Positions 61,414-64,000 of a stretch of DNA of 64,000 nucleotides are shown in pieces; within the stretch, counting starts at the first letter, position 1, and every line of letters begins with the position of its first letter. The notes beneath the pieces were generated by a model, which was not told the DNA's origin, searched no databases, and was given only the letters and a program-made list of their open reading frames with translations. The stretch spans positions 1 through 64,000 of the forward strand of contig JAFWDI010000006.1 of assembly GCA_017513125.1 (NCBI GenBank), read 5' to 3'. The position numbers and the translations under genes were made by a program. The stretch comes from Lachnospiraceae bacterium. GTDB taxonomy: Bacteria > Bacillota > Clostridia > Lachnospirales > Lachnospiraceae.

Positions 61414-62454
61414 TCAGAACATGATGACCGTCGGCGGCGCCATGGCAGCCTGCTCTTCCGGCGTGAAGCCGAACTTCTCCTGGTTATACAGGCGGATCTC
61501 GTCGATCAGTCCCTGATAGGTTCCCGGGAACAGCGAGCCGGGACCTCCCTGCGTGATGCAGGGGATAAAGCCGGTCAGCGAATTCACGGAGTCAAGCGTA
61601 TCGCGGACAGCCTTGCGGCAGTCTTCCTGAGTCCAGCCGGTGAAGTCGACGAGCTTATTATCCAGGTCTCCCATGAAGGTGATCTGACCCTGATACTGTT
61701 TCACGAGCTCGGGGACATTATTCGTTCTCATCGGTCCCTGCCAGACGTCGATGCCCATCTCGATCATCTGCGGGATAATGTTCACGCAGTAAGAGTCGGA
61801 GTGATGGACGATGAACTCCACACCGTGATCGTGATAATAACCGTAGATCTTCTTATACGGCTCCAGGAAGTAATCCTCGAACATCTCGGTGCGGAGGAAC
61901 GTGTTCGTCTCCGAACCCCAGTCGTCGTGGTGGAAGATCATCTCGGGGTGCAGGTGATCGCAGATCTGCTTCGCGAGCTCCAGTTCCCAGTCAGCCAGAT
62001 AGTTTACCAGCTCCTCCATCTCGTCCGGATAGACCACGTAATCCAGCAGGGCTTCATCGATGGAGAGCAGGTGGTGCGTCTGCTCAAACAGACCGGGGGC
62101 AATAAAGACCGCTTTAAAGGCCGTATCGGGAGCCGCGTCCATCTTGGCTTTAATGCTGTCCCACTCCTCATCCGGAAAATCCAGTGCGGGAGCATGGACA
62201 TACTCGCGCCAGTTTTCAATATCCTTAATCACGATCTTGTCCGGAGTGTGGACCGGGAACGAAGCGGGAACATGACTCGGATACGAGTAAGTGACTCCCC
62301 AGGCGTTCTTCACATCCGGTTCCCCCTTCGCGGGACGCGGATTATGAAATGAGAATGCCGGCATGAAGAACTGGATCGCCTCATACTGGTTCACATAGCG
62401 ATCGGGCTTTCCTCCGATGATGCACTGACGCATGTTTTCTTTTGCTGTGAGCAT
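61414..62454 (-). CDS. Uroporphyrinogen decarboxylase-family methyltransferase
   Basis: The 346-residue protein belongs to the URO-D superfamily, which includes corrinoid-linked methyltransferases (MtaA, MtbA and relatives). Features seen are HHDDWGSETNTFL, FIVHHSDSYCVNIIPQMIEM and GIDVWQGPM. The catalytic residues of true heme-synthesis URO-D are not evident, so a methyltransferase or demethylase role is likelier. No corrinoid protein is next to it. The ATG at 62454 follows GGAGATT; upstream frame to 62511 is not supported. Confidence 0.87.
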   Translation of the reverse strand: MLTAKENMRQCIIGGKPDRYVNQYEAIQFFMPAFSFHNPRPAKGEPDVKNAWGVTYSYPSHVPASFPVHTPDKIVIKDIENWREYVHAPALDFPDEEWDSIKAKMDAAPDTAFKAVFIAPGLFEQTHHLLSIDEALLDYVVYPDEMEELVNYLADWELELAKQICDHLHPEMIFHHDDWGSETNTFLRTEMFEDYFLEPYKKIYGYYHDHGVEFIVHHSDSYCVNIIPQMIEMGIDVWQGPMRTNNVPELVKQYQGQITFMGDLDNKLVDFTGWTQEDCRKAVRDTLDSVNSLTGFIPCITQGGPGSLFPGTYQGLIDEIRLYNQEKFGFTPEEQAAMAPPTVIMF

Positions 62455-62585
62455 GTGAATCTCCTTCCATATATATGATTTTTTAATGATGTTCCCGTTC
62501 GGAACGATCATTCAGGGATACGGCTTAACGAAGCATGATCATGATGCACATTTTGATTATAATCCGTATTTTATATTTTGGGTAT

Positions 62586-62616
62586 AAAAAACGGAGTGCT
62601 TTTCAGCACTCCGTTT
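62586..62616 (-). terminator. Terminator of the rpoA-rplQ operon
   Basis: The minus strand has AAACGGAGTGCT, a 4-base loop and AGCACTCCGTTT followed by T residues, just after rplQ. Confidence 0.88.
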
Positions 62617-62642
62617 CCTGACGATCATATCATCCGTCCCGA

Positions 62643-63182
62643 TCAAACGAGCTCGATCAGAACCTCCATCGCCGCGTCGCCCTTTCTCTGGCCGATCTTC
62701 ACGATGCGCGTGTAGCCGCCCTTGCGGTTCACGTACTTCGGAGCGATCTCGTCGAACAGCTTCGCAGGCATGTCGATCTTCTTCGCCTTCACCTTGCGGC
62801 CGGCCACTTCCTTCGCGGTCTCGGTCACGGGGTACAGGAACGCCAGCATCTTTCTTCTGGCGGCCAGGCGGCTGGGCTTATCTTTCTTGATCGTCTTCTG
62901 GATCTCGTCATACTCGGTGACTTTCTTTCCGTCGACGACCTTCTTCACGCGATGACCCTCGGCGTCCTTCTTCGGGACTTTCGCGGTCACGGTGACCGTC
63001 TCAAAGTTATCCTTCTCCTTCACAGCCAGAGCGATGAAACCCTCGGCGATCCGACGGATCTCCTTCGCGCGAGCCTCGGTGGTGACGATCTTTCCGTTAT
63101 ACAGGAGAGCCGTGACCTGCTGGCGCAGCATCGCTTTTCTCTGGCTGGCGGTTCTGCCTAACTTACGATAACCTCTGGACAT
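62643..63182 (-). CDS. rplQ: Ribosomal protein bL17
   Basis: The 179-residue protein starts SRGYRKLGRTASQRKAMLRQ, as L17 does, and closes with GGYTRIVKIGQRKGDAA. A lysine-rich insertion of about 60 residues (about 67-125) makes it longer than the 115-130 residues of most L17 proteins. Similar insertions are known from Lachnospiraceae-type genomes. AAAGGAGG lies before the ATG. It follows rpoA by 155 bases, a gap in which I see no gene. Confidence 0.97.
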   Translation of the reverse strand: MSRGYRKLGRTASQRKAMLRQQVTALLYNGKIVTTEARAKEIRRIAEGFIALAVKEKDNFETVTVTAKVPKKDAEGHRVKKVVDGKKVTEYDEIQKTIKKDKPSRLAARRKMLAFLYPVTETAKEVAGRKVKAKKIDMPAKLFDEIAPKYVNRKGGYTRIVKIGQRKGDAAMEVLIELV

Positions 63183-63337
63183 TTTTTTACCTCCTTTTGT
63201 TGGAGCGCGGGCGCCCTGCTTCTTCGGTCTTACAGGCCCCGTGCAATGTTTTCGGGACGCCGCTCATCGGACTTACGCGTCTCTGTTTCGCTTCGAACAG
63301 CTGCGGGCCGCTTCACGGTCCCGCTTTCGGGAATGCC

Positions 63338-64000
63338 TCAGGCATCCTCCTCGCTGTTCAGTTCCAGACCGAGATCCTTCAGTTTTCCGAGGACTTCCTC
63401 CAGGGACTTCTTGCCCAGGTTCCTCACCTTCATGATCTCCTCCGCCGTCTTACTCGTCAGCTCTTCAACGGTGTTGATGCCGGCGCGCTTCAGGCAGTTA
63501 TAGGAACGTACGGAAAGTTCCAGCTCGTCGATGTTCATCTCGAGAATCTTGTCGTTCTCGGTCTCGGGCTTATCCACGACGATCTCGACGTTTCTCGTGT
63601 TCTTCGACAGGTCGATGAACAGGTCGAGGATCGCGCTCTGGACCTTCGCCGCCAGGCTGACCGCCTCATCGGGCGACAGCGCACCGTTCGTGAAGACGTC
63701 CAGCGTCAGCTTATCGAAATCGGTGGACTGTCCCACACGGGTGTCCTCGACGGTCATGTTCACGCGCTCGACGGGCGTATACATGGTGTCCATCGCGATC
63801 ACGCCGATGGCCTGATCCTCGGTCATGTTCTGGTCAGCGCTGACATAGCCGCGGCCGTTCGAGATCGTCAGCTCCATGACGAGCTTGCTCTCGGCGCCGC
63901 CGCTCAGGGTGGCGATGACCTGATCGGGATTCACGATGACGATGTCCTGATCGGCCTTGATGTCGCCCGCGGTGACGATGCCGTCACCCTCGAACTCGAT
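63338..64000 (-). CDS. rpoA: RNA polymerase alpha subunit, partial (5' end beyond window)
   Basis: The visible 220 residues run from the middle of the N-terminal domain ([22 protein letters not shown]) to the complete C-terminal domain. The alpha-CTD helices are in [20 protein letters not shown] and [20 protein letters not shown], the parts that contact UP elements and activators. The frame is open to the window edge. It ends with a stop at 63338 and is followed by rplQ. Confidence 0.97.
   Translation of the reverse strand: MEFEGDGIVTAGDIKADQDIVIVNPDQVIATLSGGAESKLVMELTISNGRGYVSADQNMTEDQAIGVIAMDTMYTPVERVNMTVEDTRVGQSTDFDKLTLDVFTNGALSPDEAVSLAAKVQSAILDLFIDLSKNTRNVEIVVDKPETENDKILEMNIDELELSVRSYNCLKRAGINTVEELTSKTAEEIMKVRNLGKKSLEEVLGKLKDLGLELNSEEDA

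Overview
The window looks like a piece of the chromosome of a GC-rich Clostridia, probably Lachnospiraceae-like. It carries a SCIFF ribosomal-peptide gene, a CobD/HisC-like fused CDP-alcohol enzyme with LicD, an ECF transporter next to truA, an L17 protein with a lysine-rich insertion, and no outer-membrane genes. The genus cannot be named from the sequence. Most genes lie on the minus strand in tight, often overlapping (ATGA) series.

Region 1 (1-20.9 kb) is a cell-surface glycan locus read leftwards. It starts with phosphoglucomutase and a polytopic membrane protein. Then come a DRE-TIM aldolase, a HAD phosphatase, a thiamine-diphosphate (acetolactate-synthase-like) enzyme and an NDP-sugar epimerase/reductase. 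Three glycosyltransferase-type genes, LicD, a Wzx-like flippase, a fused nucleotidyltransferase/CobD-like enzyme, rfbF, rfbH and a lipid kinase follow. A GtrA gene runs the other way and rfbG continues off the left edge. RfbF-RfbG-RfbH make a CDP-3,6-dideoxy-4-ketohexose. The thiamine enzyme and reductase next to them suggest a C-branched (yersiniose-type) sugar. The fused enzyme plus LicD suggest a CDP-ethanolamine-like decoration.

Region 2 (21-29.4 kb) has a Ste24-type protease, a DUF3783 protein, a macro-domain-like protein, tRNA-Gly(GCC), and a peptide/nickel-family ABC transporter operon behind a cobalamin riboswitch (likely cobalt or nickel uptake).

Region 3 (29.4-33.7 kb) holds larE-larC-larB for the nickel-pincer cofactor, downstream of an iron-type alcohol dehydrogenase.

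Region 4 (33.7-49 kb) is mostly housekeeping: a U32 peptidase, cysE, an Mrr-like nuclease with a long unknown N-terminal part, hemW, lepA, a HAD hydrolase, a YggS-type PLP protein, a C39-like protein, an ABC-F protein, SCIFF and a TSCPD protein. On the plus strand there is a fused EcfA-EcfA' gene, ecfT and an extended truA.

Region 5 (49-58.7 kb) has small peptidase, thioesterase, zinc-ribbon, lipoprotein, ThpR, deoxyribosyltransferase, MATE, ferredoxin-type, M20, endonuclease IV and flavodoxin genes, plus a 5'-nucleotidase remnant. Region 6 (58.6-61.4 kb) is a less GC-rich accessory island. It has two unrecognised helical/membrane proteins behind an attenuator-like leader, divergent from a regulator that fuses an XRE helix-turn-helix to a complete desulfoferrodoxin-like domain. 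The right edge has a URO-D-family methyltransferase, rplQ and the 3' part of rpoA.

The strongest unexplained DNA signals are two. One is a 14-bp palindrome ATAACA-N2-TGTTAT, found three times, each time inside a gene and always in rare codons. The other is an over-represented octamer GGGCAATG spread through all reading frames and intergenic DNA.
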